The notes: generated from the sequence alone by a model not told the origin. Counted from the first letter of the stretch, positions 1-9,094 are shown. The stretch is 64,000 bases of DNA from Roseovarius halotolerans (GCF_900172255.1 NZ_FWFU01000001.1:806001-870000), one strand, 5' to 3'. Translations and numbers: made by a program.

Positions 1-114
1 GACGCGGCGCAACAGGCGCTGGACGGGTTGAACGGGGCGTTTTCGCTGCGGGTGGCGCAGGTTTCGGCGCTGTATGGCACCGGGGTGTTCGCGGCGCTCG
101 ACGTGGCGGGCTGA
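1..114 (+). CDS. C-terminal end of an unidentified protein (truncated by window edge)
   Basis: Frame 1 is open from the window edge to a TGA at 112-114 and gives the last 37 residues of a protein, rich in Ala, Gly and Val, ending in the residues DVAG. No motif is recognisable in so short a piece. The next gene is on the other strand, so this gene converges on the DksA-like gene with only 37 bases between the two stops. The assignment as coding rests only on the open frame and the tight fit with the neighbour. Confidence 0.45.
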   Translation, partial: DAAQQALDGLNGAFSLRVAQVSALYGTGVFAALDVAG

Positions 115-151
115 ACGCAGGCGGGCAGGCGGGCCGGGGGCGCTGCGCCTG

Positions 152-490
152 TCAGCCGCGGGCGCATTCCACGCAGCGCGTCGCCGCCGGGTCAAGCGCA
201 AGGCGGCCCGGTGCGATGGCCTCGCCGCAGCTGTCGCAGAAGCCGAACTCGCCCGCGTCGATGCGGGCGAGCGCGGCGGTCAGCCTCTTGCGCTCGGTCT
301 GGCGCCGGGCATGGGTGGCCTTGGCCATCGCCTGGTTCTGCAAGGCGTCCTGCCTGCTGAGCCGACCCACCGCCTGTTGGTCGAGCGTGACCGTGGCCTG
401 ACCGGACTGGCCGAGGCGGTCTTCGCGTTCAAGGTCGCCCAGCCGGGCCTCGATCAATGCGCGATAATGTTCCTCTGACGTGTCATTCAT
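152..490 (-). CDS. DksA/TraR-type zinc-finger protein
   Basis: This 112-residue protein ends in a four-cysteine zinc finger: CDSC at about residues 85-88 and CVEC at about 106-109. This is the dksA/traR C4 signature. The N-terminal 70 residues are charged and helical, as in DksA coiled coils that enter the RNA polymerase secondary channel. At 112 residues it is shorter than E. coli DksA (about 150), matching the short DksA-like proteins common in alphaproteobacteria. The chosen ATG (490-488) starts MNDTSEEH; the longer open frame upstream runs across the divergent cysE gene and is not credible. Role inferred: transcription modulation or stress response; the partner and promoter set are unknown. 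Confidence 0.85.
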   Translation of the reverse strand: MNDTSEEHYRALIEARLGDLEREDRLGQSGQATVTLDQQAVGRLSRQDALQNQAMAKATHARRQTERKRLTAALARIDAGEFGFCDSCGEAIAPGRLALDPAATRCVECARG

Positions 491-515
491 GCCGGTTATC
501 CCTGCAATCACAGCT

Positions 516-549
516 TTGCGTTTTGCTCGCTTTGCCGGTCTGCTATATT
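516..549 (+). promoter_or_regulatory. Putative cysE promoter region
   Basis: A TATATT hexamer at 544-549 lies 25 bases before the cysE start codon and is the only good -10-like element in the divergent dksA-like/cysE gap. Possible -35 elements (TTGCGT at 516, TTGCTC at 523) are not at ideal spacing, so only the -10 is suggestive. The ribosome binding site AGGAG follows at about 563. Confidence 0.3.
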
Positions 550-574
550 CAAACACGGACTCAGGAGAATTCAA

Positions 575-1399
575 ATGGCTGAAACCCGCGCGAAACTTGC
601 CGAACTCGACCCGGTCTGGGGGCGTATCCGCACCGAGGCCGGAGAGGCGATCGACCATGAGCCGCTGTTGGGCGGGGTCATCCATTCGTCGATCCTGCAC
701 CACAAGACGCTGGAATCGGCATTGGCCTACCGGATATCGCTGAAGCTCGCGTCGAGTGAGATGCCCGAGCAGATCCTGCGCGAAATCTGCGATGTGGCCT
801 ATGCCGAGGATCGTAGCATTTCCATCGCCGCGCGCGCCGATATCGTGGCCGTGCATGACCGCGACCCGGCCTGCGACCGGTTCATCCAGCCGATGCTGTT
901 CTTCAAGGGCTTTCAGGCGGTGCAGGCCTATCGGGTGTCGCATTGGCTGTGGCTTGAGGGGCGGCGCGACATGGCGCGGTTCTTCCAGATGCGCGCGTCT
1001 GAGGTGTTCGGCATCGACATTCACCCGGCGGCACGGATCGGCAAGGGGATCATGATCGACCACGCCCATTCCATCGTGATCGGCGAAACGGCGGTGGTCG
1101 GCGACAATGTGTCGATGCTGCATTCGGTCACGCTGGGCGGGACCGGCAAGGAAGAAGAGGACCGCCACCCCAAGATCGGTGACGGCGTGCTCATCGGCGC
1201 CGGGGCCAAGGTGCTGGGCAATATCCGGGTCGGAAATTGCTCGCGGATCGCGGCGGGTTCGGTGGTGTTGCAGGAGGTGCCGCCCTGCAAGACGGTGGCG
1301 GGTGTTCCCGCGAAGATCGTCGGCGAGGCGGGCTGCGACCAGCCCTCGGTCAGCATGGACCAGCTGTTGGGCACAAAGGGATCGACGTCAGAGGACTGA
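575..1399 (+). CDS. cysE: Serine O-acetyltransferase
   Basis: CysE transfers acetyl from acetyl-CoA to L-serine, giving O-acetylserine, the first committed step of cysteine synthesis in the cytoplasm. The 274-residue protein has the all-helical N-terminal domain (about 1-145) followed by a left-handed beta helix of hexapeptide repeats (about 145-250) with isoleucine/valine steps. The expected active-site residues are present: the Asp-His pair D162-H163 in the IDHAH stretch, H198 further along the helix, and Asp in the HDRDP segment near residue 95. The length matches the family. The start is set by AGGAG about 8 bases upstream. It converges on pdhC across a strong shared terminator. cysS, another cysteine-linked gene, lies 9 kb away. 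Confidence 0.96.
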   Translation: MAETRAKLAELDPVWGRIRTEAGEAIDHEPLLGGVIHSSILHHKTLESALAYRISLKLASSEMPEQILREICDVAYAEDRSISIAARADIVAVHDRDPACDRFIQPMLFFKGFQAVQAYRVSHWLWLEGRRDMARFFQMRASEVFGIDIHPAARIGKGIMIDHAHSIVIGETAVVGDNVSMLHSVTLGGTGKEEEDRHPKIGDGVLIGAGAKVLGNIRVGNCSRIAAGSVVLQEVPPCKTVAGVPAKIVGEAGCDQPSVSMDQLLGTKGSTSED

Positions 1400-1409
1400 G
1401 ACCGGAGTG

Positions 1410-1447
1410 AAAAAGCCCCGCCAGGATGATCCCTGGCGGGGCTTTTT
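1410..1447. terminator. Bidirectional intrinsic terminator between cysE and pdhC
   Basis: A perfect 16-base stem (1410-1425 with 1432-1447) encloses the 6-base loop ATGATC. The stem starts with five A and ends with five T, so it has a U-tract on either strand. It sits between the convergent cysE and pdhC stops and should end both transcripts. Confidence 0.93.
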
Positions 1448-1479
1448 GAATCGATCGTGTGCGGTATGGCCCGCGTCGA

Positions 1480-2841
1480 TCAGGCCAGCATCACCATCGG
1501 GTTTTCCAGGTTCTCGACGATGTGCTGAAGCAGTTCAGCCCCGAGCGCGCCGTCGATCACCCGGTGATCGACGCTGAGCGTGACTGACATGACGGTGGCG
1601 ACGGACAATTCGCCATCCTTGCCGACCACGGGCTTCTTGACGCCCGCGCCAACGGCCAGGATTGCCCCGTGCGGCGGGTTGATCACGGCGTCGAAATTGT
1701 CGATCCCGAACATGCCGAGATTGGAAATGGCGAAGGTGCCGCCCTGGTATTCGCCCGGCGCAAGCTTGCGGTCGCGCGCGCGTGCGGCGAGGTCTTTCAT
1801 CTCGGTGGAGAGGGTGCTCAGCGATTTCGCGTCGGCGTCCTTGAGGACCGGGGTGAAGAGTCCGCCTTCGATGGCGACCGCGACGGCCACGTCCGAGGGT
1901 TTGAGTTGCAGCACGCGATCCCCGGCCCAGACCGCATTGGCGGCGGGCACGGCCTGAAGCGCCAGGGCGCAGGCCTTGATGATGAAATCGTTGACGCTGA
2001 GCTTGACGCCGCGCGATTCAAGCTGGGCGTTCAGCTCGCCGCGGAATTTAAGCAGCGGGTCAAGGCGGATGTCGCGGCGCAGGTAGAAATGCGGCACGGT
2101 CTGCTTGGCTTCGGTCAGGCGCGCGGCGATGGTCTTGCGCATCCCGTCGAGCTTGATCTCCTGATACTCGCGCCCCTCATACATGGCGGCGACCGCATCG
2201 GCACTGGGACCGGCGGGCATCTGGGCGGATGCGGGGGCGGCGGCGGGCGCTGCGGTATCCGTCTTGGCGCTATCGGCGCTGGCAGGGGCGCTGGCGCCTT
2301 CCAGATCGGCCTTGACGATACGGCCGCGCGGGCCGGAACCCTTGACCCCGGTGAGGTCGATCCCCTTGTCGGCGGCGATGCGGCGCGCGAGGGGCGAGGC
2401 GAAGACGCGCTCGCCGCTGGAATTGCGCGGCGCGGCGGGCGCGGCAGTCGTCGAGTCCGCGCCCGAGTCGGCGCCTGAACCGGAGTCTTTCGGGGCGGGT
2501 TTTTCCGCCGCTTTGTCCGAGCTGCCATCAGACCCGTCGCTGCCAGAGTCGGATGCCTGCGGGGCAGGGGCGGCGCTGTCGATGTCGTCGGCGCTTTCAC
2601 CTTCTTCCAGCAGAACGGCGATGGGGGTGTTCACCTTCACGCCCTCGCTGCCCTCGGCGATCAGGATCTTGCCGATGGTGCCTTCGTCCACGGCCTCGAA
2701 TTCCATCGTGGCCTTGTCGGTTTCGATCTCGGCCAGAAGGTCACCGGAATTGACGGTATCGCCTTCCTTGACCAGCCATTTCGCAAGGGTGCCTTCTTCC
2801 ATCGTCGGTGACAGGGCGGGCATCAGGATTTCGGTGGGCAT
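1480..2841 (-). CDS. pdhC: Pyruvate dehydrogenase E2, dihydrolipoamide acetyltransferase
   Basis: This is the acetyltransferase core of pyruvate dehydrogenase; it moves the acetyl group from lipoamide to CoA. The 453-residue protein has one lipoyl domain (about 1-80, lipoylated K43 in [10 protein letters not shown]) and a flexible Ser/Gly/Asp/Ala-rich linker (about 90-145). A peripheral subunit-binding domain follows (about 150-188, [10 protein letters not shown]), then an Ala/Pro linker. The C-terminal catalytic domain carries the His and Asp of DHRVIDG at about 426 and 430. The start is fixed by AAGGAG 10 bases upstream. It is the last gene of pdhA-pdhB-pdhC, 13 bases after pdhB, and ends at the shared terminator. 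The lipoyl-domain DNA is almost identical to that of pdhB. Confidence 0.97.
   Translation of the reverse strand: MPTEILMPALSPTMEEGTLAKWLVKEGDTVNSGDLLAEIETDKATMEFEAVDEGTIGKILIAEGSEGVKVNTPIAVLLEEGESADDIDSAAPAPQASDSGSDGSDGSSDKAAEKPAPKDSGSGADSGADSTTAAPAAPRNSSGERVFASPLARRIAADKGIDLTGVKGSGPRGRIVKADLEGASAPASADSAKTDTAAPAAAPASAQMPAGPSADAVAAMYEGREYQEIKLDGMRKTIAARLTEAKQTVPHFYLRRDIRLDPLLKFRGELNAQLESRGVKLSVNDFIIKACALALQAVPAANAVWAGDRVLQLKPSDVAVAVAIEGGLFTPVLKDADAKSLSTLSTEMKDLAARARDRKLAPGEYQGGTFAISNLGMFGIDNFDAVINPPHGAILAVGAGVKKPVVGKDGELSVATVMSVTLSVDHRVIDGALGAELLQHIVENLENPMVMLA
2615..2727. repeat. Copy 1 of a 113-bp perfect direct repeat in lipoyl-domain coding DNA
   Basis: These 113 bases within pdhC are identical, base for base, to 4032-4144 within pdhB. 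Both encode the core of a lipoyl domain, including the lipoylated lysine motif. Identity at every synonymous position points to recent duplication or ongoing gene conversion, not selection on protein alone. Confidence 0.92.
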
Positions 2842-2854
2842 CGCTCGTGTCTCC

Positions 2855-4258
2855 TTAACGGTAGGTCACAGCGCGCACGGCCTCGATCACCTCGTCGGTG
2901 GAGGTCAGCGCCAGCTTTTCGAGATTGGCGGCGTAGGGCATCGGGACGTCCTTGCCGGTGCAGTTGATGACGGGCGCGTCGAGATGGTCGAAGGCGCGTT
3001 CCATCAGCACGGCGGAGATGTGGTTGCCGATCGAGGCGACGGGCCAGCCTTCTTCCACGGTGACGCAGCGGTTGGTCTTCATGACGCTGGCGATCACGCT
3101 GTCGTAATCCAGCGGGCGCAGGGTGCGCAGGTCGATCACCTCGGCCTCGATCCCGTCCTCGGCCAGCTTGTCGGCGGCTTCCATCGCGTAGGTCATGCCG
3201 ATGCCGAAGCTGACGATGGTGACATCGCTGCCCTCACGCCAGATGCGGGCCTTGCCGAAGGGCACGGTGAAGTCATCGAGCACCGGCACCTCGAAGCTCT
3301 TGCCATAGAGGATCTCGTTTTCGAGGAACACGACCGGGTTGGGGTCGCGGATGGCGCTTTTCAGCAGACCCTTGGCATCAGAGGCCGAATAGGGCTGGAC
3401 CACCTTGAGGCCGGGAATCTGCGCATACCATGCGGCGTAATCCTGGCTGTGCTGGGCACCGACGCGGGCGGCCGCGCCGTTGGGGCCGCGGAACACGATC
3501 GGGCAACCCATCTGGCCGCCGGACATGTAAAGCGTCTTGGCGGCGGAGTTGATGATCTGGTCGATCGCCTGCATGGCGAAGTTCCAGGTCATGAATTCGA
3601 CGATCGGGCGCAAGCCGCCGAAGGCCGCGCCGACGCCGATCCCGGCGAAACCGTGCTCGGTGATCGGCGTGTCGATCACGCGCTTGGCGCCGAATTCATC
3701 GAGCAGCCCCTGGGTGATCTTGTAGGCGCCCTCGTACTCGGCAACCTCCTCGCCCATCAGGAAAACGGTGGAATCGCTGCGCATTTCCTCGGCGATGGCG
3801 GCGTTGAGCGCCTCGCGGACGGTCTGTTTGCGGGTTTCGGTGCCTTCGGGCCAGTCCGGGCTGGTATCGGGCTTGGGCGCATCGGCGCTTTTCGGTTTCG
3901 CGGGCGCGCTCTCGGTCTTGGTGTCGCCGTCGCCCTTTTCGCCGGAATCGTCATCCGACGCCTTCGGTGCGGGGGCGGGCGCCTGTGCATCGGTGTCGAT
4001 GTCGTCGGCGCTTTCGCCCTCTTCCAGCAGCACGGCGATGGGGGTGTTCACCTTCACGCCCTCGCTGCCCTCGGCGATCAGGATCTTGCCGATGGTGCCT
4101 TCGTCCACGGCCTCGAATTCCATCGTGGCCTTGTCGGTTTCGATTTCGGCGATGATGTCGCCGCTCGAGACGGTGTCGCCTTCCTTGACCAGCCACTTGG
4201 CCAGCGTGCCTTCTTCCATGGTGGGGGAGAGGGCGGGCATGAGAATTTCGGTCGTCAT
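2855..4258 (-). CDS. pdhB: Pyruvate dehydrogenase E1 beta subunit with N-terminal lipoyl domain
   Basis: E1-beta pairs with E1-alpha to decarboxylate pyruvate using thiamine diphosphate and reductively acetylate lipoamide. The 467-residue protein is longer than a plain E1-beta (about 330) because it carries a complete lipoyl domain (1-80, K43) and an acidic/Ala/Pro linker (about 85-140) before the transketolase-like domain. That domain begins near [16 protein letters not shown] at about residue 144. Alphaproteobacteria such as Sinorhizobium and Rhodobacter have this fused form. The start has GGAGGAG just upstream, inside the 16-base gap after pdhA. The complex therefore has lipoyl groups on both E1-beta and E2. 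Confidence 0.97.
   Translation of the reverse strand: MTTEILMPALSPTMEEGTLAKWLVKEGDTVSSGDIIAEIETDKATMEFEAVDEGTIGKILIAEGSEGVKVNTPIAVLLEEGESADDIDTDAQAPAPAPKASDDDSGEKGDGDTKTESAPAKPKSADAPKPDTSPDWPEGTETRKQTVREALNAAIAEEMRSDSTVFLMGEEVAEYEGAYKITQGLLDEFGAKRVIDTPITEHGFAGIGVGAAFGGLRPIVEFMTWNFAMQAIDQIINSAAKTLYMSGGQMGCPIVFRGPNGAAARVGAQHSQDYAAWYAQIPGLKVVQPYSASDAKGLLKSAIRDPNPVVFLENEILYGKSFEVPVLDDFTVPFGKARIWREGSDVTIVSFGIGMTYAMEAADKLAEDGIEAEVIDLRTLRPLDYDSVIASVMKTNRCVTVEEGWPVASIGNHISAVLMERAFDHLDAPVINCTGKDVPMPYAANLEKLALTSTDEVIEAVRAVTYR
4032..4144. repeat. Copy 2 of the 113-bp lipoyl-domain direct repeat
   Basis: Identical to 2615-2727 and in the same orientation, 1.4 kb away. Similarity continues beyond both ends with scattered synonymous differences, so the perfect block is the least diverged part of a longer duplicated lipoyl domain. 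Confidence 0.92.
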
Positions 4259-4274
4259 GGTCGTCTACTCCTCC

Positions 4275-5285
4275 TCAGGCGTTCTGGGGCGCCACGTCGG
4301 CGTAAATATCTGTCCAGAGCTCGGCGGCGTCCGGCTCGGGGCTGTCCTTGGAGAACTCGGCCGCATCGTTGACGATGGCCTTGATCTCCTTGTCGATCGC
4401 CTTGAGATCTTCTTCGGTGGCATGCTTGCCCGAGAGAAGCAGCTCGCGCACATGCTCGATTGCGTCTTTCTCCTCGCGCATTTTCTGCACTTCTTCGCGG
4501 GTGCGATACTTGGCGGGGTCCGACATCGAATGGCCGCGATAGCGATAGGTCTTGATTTCAAGGATGTAGGGGCCCTTGCCCGAGCGACAGTGCGCGACGG
4601 CCTTGTCGCCGGCCTCTTTCACGGCCAGCACATCCATCCCGTCAACCGCCTCGCCGGGGATGCCGAAGGCTTCGCCGCGGGTATAGATATCGGGGGTGGA
4701 GGTGGAGCGCTTCTGCGAGGTGCCCATCGCATACTGGTTGTTCTCGATCACGAAGATCACCGGCAGATCCCAGAGCGCGGCCATGTTGAAGGTCTCGTAG
4801 ACCTGACCCTGATTGGCCGCGCCATCGCCGAAATAGGTATAGGTCACGCGGTTGTTTTCCAGATACTTGTCGGCAAAGGCCAGACCGGCCCCCAGCGGCA
4901 CGTTGGCCCCGACGATGCCGTGACCGCCGTAGAAGTGCTTTTCCTTGGAGAACATGTGCATCGAGCCGCCCTTGCCGCGCGAATAGCCACCCTCGCGGCC
5001 GGTCAGTTCGGCCATGACGCCCTTGGGGTCCATCCCGCAGGCCAGCATGTGGCCGTGATCGCGATAGGTGGTGATGCGCTTGTCGCCTTCTTCGGCGCTG
5101 GCTTCGAGACCGACGACAACGGCCTCCTGCCCGATATAGAGGTGGCAGAACCCACCGATCAGACCCATTCCGTAAAGCTGGCCCGCCTTCTCCTCGAATC
5201 GCCGGATCAGCAGCATGTCACGGTAATAGGATTTCAGCTCGTCAGCGGAAACATTTGGTTTCCTTGCGCTTTTTCGAGTGGCCAT
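4275..5285 (-). CDS. pdhA: Pyruvate dehydrogenase E1 alpha subunit
   Basis: E1-alpha binds thiamine diphosphate and decarboxylates pyruvate together with E1-beta. The 336-residue protein has the thiamine-binding motif GDG (153-155) followed after 26 residues by NN (182-183). It also has the YRGHSMSDP...YRTREE segment typical of this subunit near the phosphorylation-loop region of mitochondrial homologues. Length and start (MATRKSARKP, preceded by GGAGGAGG) fit the family. It is the first gene of pdhA-pdhB-pdhC. A perfect 7+7 palindrome overlaps the likely promoter about 30 bases upstream of the start and is shared with lpdA, which encodes the E3 subunit of the same complex. Confidence 0.97.
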   Translation of the reverse strand: MATRKSARKPNVSADELKSYYRDMLLIRRFEEKAGQLYGMGLIGGFCHLYIGQEAVVVGLEASAEEGDKRITTYRDHGHMLACGMDPKGVMAELTGREGGYSRGKGGSMHMFSKEKHFYGGHGIVGANVPLGAGLAFADKYLENNRVTYTYFGDGAANQGQVYETFNMAALWDLPVIFVIENNQYAMGTSQKRSTSTPDIYTRGEAFGIPGEAVDGMDVLAVKEAGDKAVAHCRSGKGPYILEIKTYRYRGHSMSDPAKYRTREEVQKMREEKDAIEHVRELLLSGKHATEEDLKAIDKEIKAIVNDAAEFSKDSPEPDAAELWTDIYADVAPQNA

Positions 5286-5312
5286 CGTCTGCCGCCTCCT
5301 CCGTCAGAAAGA

Positions 5313-5343
5313 TAGTTTAGCGTTAAACTAATTGATACAACAA
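5313..5343 (-). promoter_or_regulatory. pdhA promoter with palindromic operator
   Basis: The palindrome TAGTTTAGCGTTAAACTA (5313-5330) has perfect 7-base arms around GCGT. On the minus strand a plausible sigma-70 promoter, TTGTTG (5338-5343) and TAAACT (5314-5319) with an 18-base spacer, is covered by it. The lpdA promoter at 36522-36557 has a matching element, identical at 15 of 18 positions. Binding there would block RNA polymerase. The regulator is not identifiable from this window; a MarR- or TetR-like dimer would suit the site size. Confidence 0.6.
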
Positions 5344-5443
5344 AACGACCCGTCTTGCGAGTATGAATTTAGCGCATGTCCCGGCGGTCGCGCCGACGCG
5401 CGAGATCGTCGCAGGGAAAGGATCGGATAAGAGGATCGCAAGA

Positions 5444-5743
5444 TCAGCGGATGACAATCTCGTCCGAACGCAGGAGCCCCAGAACGTCGCGCGCCTGCTG
5501 GTCCAGAAGGTCGATATCGAGATAATCGTCGGACAGGCGCCGGGTCAGGTTCTCCATTCGTGCCACCTGCGAGGAGAGGTCGTCAAGCTGCGCCTGAAGG
5601 GCGCGGGTCTCGGCCTTGACCTCGGCACCGCGGAACAGCCCGTAATCGCCCTGCACGGCGGCAAAGGTGAAATAGGCACCCAGCCCGAAGGCAACGAGGG
5701 AATATATGAACAGCCCCATAGGGGGGCGCTTGCGGATGGACAT
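5444..5743 (-). CDS. FtsB/DivIC-like septum formation initiator
   Basis: This 99-residue protein has one N-terminal membrane segment (about 10-32). A short coiled coil follows, with heptad leucines (about 42-75, RALQAQLDDLSSQVARMENL) and a conserved-looking tail (DIDLLDQQARDVLGL). This is the architecture of FtsB/DivIC, a bitopic divisome protein that bridges FtsQ and FtsL. Placement just upstream of pdhA on the same strand is typical for alphaproteobacteria. The start chosen is ATG at 5743 (MSIRKRPP); the longer frame upstream lacks a good start. A 158-base gap separates it from pdhA and contains the pdhA promoter. Confidence 0.88.
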   Translation of the reverse strand: MSIRKRPPMGLFIYSLVAFGLGAYFTFAAVQGDYGLFRGAEVKAETRALQAQLDDLSSQVARMENLTRRLSDDYLDIDLLDQQARDVLGLLRSDEIVIR

Positions 5744-5880
5744 GATTTCGCTGCTCTGCCTAACGTCGCCGCCTCTGACGTGCGGTCCCGTGCACCATGC
5801 CACAGGTGATTCGCTTTGTGAATCCCCTTTTCAGCGCGGGGCCTCTGCGTGATAGGCTTGCCGCGCAAGGAGACCGAGAG

Positions 5881-7512
5881 ATGCCATATCTGCCGCCGCG
5901 CAGCGATCTTTCCACGCATGACGTGACCAACCAGCCCGCGGTGCGCGGGGATATCGACCTTTGGGGCAGTGACCCGGCGCTCAGGGATCATTGCAATGCC
6001 GCCGGGGCGCGGGCCGATCATCTGGAGCGCTATGGCGCGCTGATCGGTTCGGCCGCGATGCAGGCGGCGGGGCGCGAGGCCAATCGCCATGCACCTGAGC
6101 TGACCCTGTTCGACACCGGCGGGCGGCGGCTTGACGAGGTGCGGTTTCACCCGGCCTATCACCGGTTGATGGAGGCCGGGATCGGCGCAGGTTATGCCGC
6201 GATCGCCTGGGAGGGCGGGGCGCATGGCCATGCCACCCATGCCGCGATGGTCTACCTGACCAGCCAGATCGAGCCGGGCGTCTGCTGTCCGATGACCATG
6301 ACCTATGCCGCCGTGCCTGCGCTGCGCGCCGATGAGGCGCTGTTCGGCGAATGGGTGCCGAAGCTGACGGCACGCGCCTATGATGGCGCGGCATTGCCGC
6401 TGGCGCGCAAGCCGGGCGCGACGATGGGCATGGCGATGACCGAGAAACAGGGTGGATCGGATGTGCGGAGCAATGCCACTACCGCGCGGCGCAGCGGCGA
6501 TGCCTATCGGCTGGAGGGGCATAAATGGTTCTGTTCGGCGCCAATGTCGGACGGGTTCCTGACGCTGGCGCAGGCACCCGACGGGCTGACCTGTTTCCTG
6601 GTGCCGCGCTGGCTGGAGGAGGGCCGCAACGGGATCCGTATCCAGCGGCTCAAGGACAAGCTGGGCAACCGGGCCAATGCCTCGGCGGAGATCGAATATG
6701 CCGATGCGCTGGCATGGCGCCTGGGCGACGAGGGCGCGGGGGTGCGCACGATCATCGAGATGGTGCATCATACGCGGCTTGATACGGCGATGGCGCCTGC
6801 CGGGCTGATGCGCGCGGCGCTGGATCACGCGACCTGGTGGGCGCGGCGGCGCAATGCGTTTCAGAAGCGGCTGATCGACCAGCCGCTGATGCGCGCGGTG
6901 CTGGCTGACCTTGCGCTGGACTGGGAGGGGGCGCTGGCGCTTGGACTGCATGTGGCGCGCGCCTTTGACGGCAACGGCGAGCAGGAGCGCGGTTTCGCGC
7001 GGCTCGCGGTGGCGCTGGCGAAATACCTTGGCAACAAGCTCTGTCCGGGGCTGGTCTATGAGGCGATGGAGGCGATGGGCGGCATGGGCTATGTGGAGGA
7101 TACGCCGATGCCGCTGCTCTATCGCGAGGCGCCGCTCAATTCGATCTGGGAGGGGTCGGGCAACGTGATCTGCCTCGATATCCTGCGCACGCTGCGCCGG
7201 TCGCCGGTGGCAGGCGAGGCGCTGAGCGCGGAGCTTACCGCCGCTTCGGGTGCGGATCTTCGTTACGACGCGGCGCTCAAGGCGCATATGGAGCGCTTTC
7301 CGCGGCTGCCCGAAGAGCGCGAGGCGCGCTGGTATGCCGAAAGCCTTGCCACGCTGCTGACCGCCTCGGTGCTGATCCGCAATGCGCCCGAGGCCGTGGC
7401 GGATGCGTACGTGGCCACAAGACTGAGTGGCGCGCGCGGGCGCAGCGCCGGGACAATCGGCGCGGTGGACGAGGCGGCGATCCTGGCGCGGATCGGTGAT
7501 GCGCCGGCCTGA
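5881..7512 (+). CDS. AidB-like acyl-CoA dehydrogenase
   Basis: The 543-residue length, well above the usual 380 for acyl-CoA dehydrogenases, matches the AidB branch. AidB is an FAD protein linked in E. coli to the alkylation-damage response, with weak isovaleryl-CoA dehydrogenase activity. Visible family features are the N-terminal extension, the FAD/substrate segment MAMTEKQGGSDVRSN, and a C-terminal region with EAMGGMGYVE and WEGSGNVICLDILR. The start at 5881 is preceded by AAGGAG; earlier in-frame starts lack this. It converges on the mttB homologue with only five bases between stops. An alkA-type glycosylase lies at 20.0 kb, but there is no visible Ada-type regulator nearby. Confidence 0.88.
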   Translation: MPYLPPRSDLSTHDVTNQPAVRGDIDLWGSDPALRDHCNAAGARADHLERYGALIGSAAMQAAGREANRHAPELTLFDTGGRRLDEVRFHPAYHRLMEAGIGAGYAAIAWEGGAHGHATHAAMVYLTSQIEPGVCCPMTMTYAAVPALRADEALFGEWVPKLTARAYDGAALPLARKPGATMGMAMTEKQGGSDVRSNATTARRSGDAYRLEGHKWFCSAPMSDGFLTLAQAPDGLTCFLVPRWLEEGRNGIRIQRLKDKLGNRANASAEIEYADALAWRLGDEGAGVRTIIEMVHHTRLDTAMAPAGLMRAALDHATWWARRRNAFQKRLIDQPLMRAVLADLALDWEGALALGLHVARAFDGNGEQERGFARLAVALAKYLGNKLCPGLVYEAMEAMGGMGYVEDTPMPLLYREAPLNSIWEGSGNVICLDILRTLRRSPVAGEALSAELTAASGADLRYDAALKAHMERFPRLPEEREARWYAESLATLLTASVLIRNAPEAVADAYVATRLSGARGRSAGTIGAVDEAAILARIGDAPA

Positions 7513-7517
7513 TGGCG

Positions 7518-9056
7518 TCAGGCGGGCAGGTGGATCTTGAAGCGGGCCCGGATCGTGGCGTCGGTCATCGCATCAAAGCGGGCGGCGGCACGTTCGGCGA
7601 GGATCTCCGCCTTGCGCGCTGTTGCCTTCTGCAGCAAGTCGGGCTGACCCTTCTCGACCCATTCCTTGGGCGAACTGCGGTCGGCCAGCGCGGGATAGAC
7701 ATAGTCGCGCTGCATCAGGTGCAGGGTCTGGTCGCTGCCAAGGTAATGCCCCGGCCCGCCGATGCATGTGGCGCGCATCACCTCTAGGCTGACGCTGTCC
7801 TCGTCCACCTCGATCCCGCGCACGCAGCGCATCGCCTGGCCGATCAGGTCATCGCCGAGGATCAGGGATTCAAGGCAAAAGCCCAGCAGGGACGCATGCA
7901 TGCCCGCGGCCTCGTAAACGAGGTTCAGCCCCGAGAGCCCGGCGAGGACGTTCGAGCACATCTGCTCCCATCCCGCCTGCATGTCGGGCAGCTTGGCATC
8001 GGCGAAACCCGCCGCCGCGCCGCCGGGCAGGTCGTAGAACGCGTGCATCTGCGCGCAACCGGCGCTGAGCAGCGCCTGTTCGCCCGATCCCCCCGACATC
8101 GCGCCGCTGCGCAGGTCCGAAACGAAGGGCCATGTGCCGAAGATCGCCGGATGCCCCGGCGCGACGGCGTTCACATAGACCAGCCCGGCAAGGCATTCGG
8201 CTACCGATTGCACGATGGCCCCGGCGATCGATGCCGGCGCGGTGGCGCCAGCCTGTCCGGCCGAGAGCAGCAGCACCGGCATGCCACCGGCGATGCAGGC
8301 CTCCATCACCTGACAGGATTCGGTGGCGAATTTCATCGGCGGCACGACAAAGCAGTTGGAATTGCTTACGAAGGGACGCGCGCGCCATGCCTCTTCGCTG
8401 CCCGCGACCATATGCAGGAGCGCCAGCGCATCGGCGACGAAACCCGGTTCGCTGAAGCTGGTGCCGACATGCTTGGTCGTCCCCGCGCAGCAGGCATAGA
8501 CGGTGTTAAGGTCCATCTCGCGGTTGTCGGTCACGTCGCGCGCCACCATCGGGCGCTGCACGAAGTGGATATTGTCGAGCCGGTCGGCGATGCGCGCGGC
8601 GTCGTGCAGATCTTGCAGCGTGGAGTCGCGGTATTCCCGGGTTACGGGATCGACCAGATGGACCGCAGCCCCGGCGGTGCCGTAATGAACCCGCTGGGAA
8701 GACAGGTCGAGATCGTGGCGCGGGTCGCGCCCATGCAGGGTGATCGTGCGGTTGGCGCGCGCCAGCATGTCCTCGACCAGCGCCCGGGGAAAGCGGAGCC
8801 GCCCGTCATCCCCGAGTATCGCACCCGCGCGCGTCATGTGGGCGATGCCGCTTGGCGGTGCATCGGCGAGGCCGATCTGCTCCAGCGCATCTAGCGCGGC
8901 CTGGTGAATCCGCGCGACCCCTTCGGGGCTGAGGGGGCGATATTGGCCGCCCGCAAGGCCGGGGCGGATCGGGCGCAATGTGTCTTCGAGCGGGGCAGAG
9001 CGGCGCGCATGACGGGCGGCGCGCCCGCCGGAGCGGCGAGTGGTCATTTCATTCAT
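7518..9056 (-). CDS. MttB-family (trimethylamine methyltransferase-like) protein, non-pyrrolysine
   Basis: The 512-residue protein belongs to the MttB superfamily, which moves a methyl group from quaternary or tertiary amines to a corrinoid protein. The N-terminal LSPEGVARIHQAALDALEQIG and the central barrel (YGTAGAAVHLVDP; ALLSAGCAQMHAFYDLPGG) are family-like. The frame is open throughout with no internal amber codon, so it lacks the pyrrolysine of true MttB. Non-Pyl members known elsewhere act on glycine betaine, proline betaine or carnitine. No corrinoid protein gene is adjacent, so the acceptor is unknown. A 29-codon ORF precedes it by 38 bases. The start MNEMTTRR has AGGA about 9 bases upstream. 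Confidence 0.87.
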   Translation of the reverse strand: MNEMTTRRSGGRAARHARRSAPLEDTLRPIRPGLAGGQYRPLSPEGVARIHQAALDALEQIGLADAPPSGIAHMTRAGAILGDDGRLRFPRALVEDMLARANRTITLHGRDPRHDLDLSSQRVHYGTAGAAVHLVDPVTREYRDSTLQDLHDAARIADRLDNIHFVQRPMVARDVTDNREMDLNTVYACCAGTTKHVGTSFSEPGFVADALALLHMVAGSEEAWRARPFVSNSNCFVVPPMKFATESCQVMEACIAGGMPVLLLSAGQAGATAPASIAGAIVQSVAECLAGLVYVNAVAPGHPAIFGTWPFVSDLRSGAMSGGSGEQALLSAGCAQMHAFYDLPGGAAAGFADAKLPDMQAGWEQMCSNVLAGLSGLNLVYEAAGMHASLLGFCLESLILGDDLIGQAMRCVRGIEVDEDSVSLEVMRATCIGGPGHYLGSDQTLHLMQRDYVYPALADRSSPKEWVEKGQPDLLQKATARKAEILAERAAARFDAMTDATIRARFKIHLPA

Positions 9057-9094
9057 GGGTGATGTCCTGATGATAGGGTGGCAGCTGACGGGGC

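Noticed and set aside
2183..4372. 729-codon open frame on the plus strand across pdhC and pdhB
   Set aside because: It is antisense to two well-supported pdh genes and has no recognisable domain; long antisense frames are expected at this GC content.
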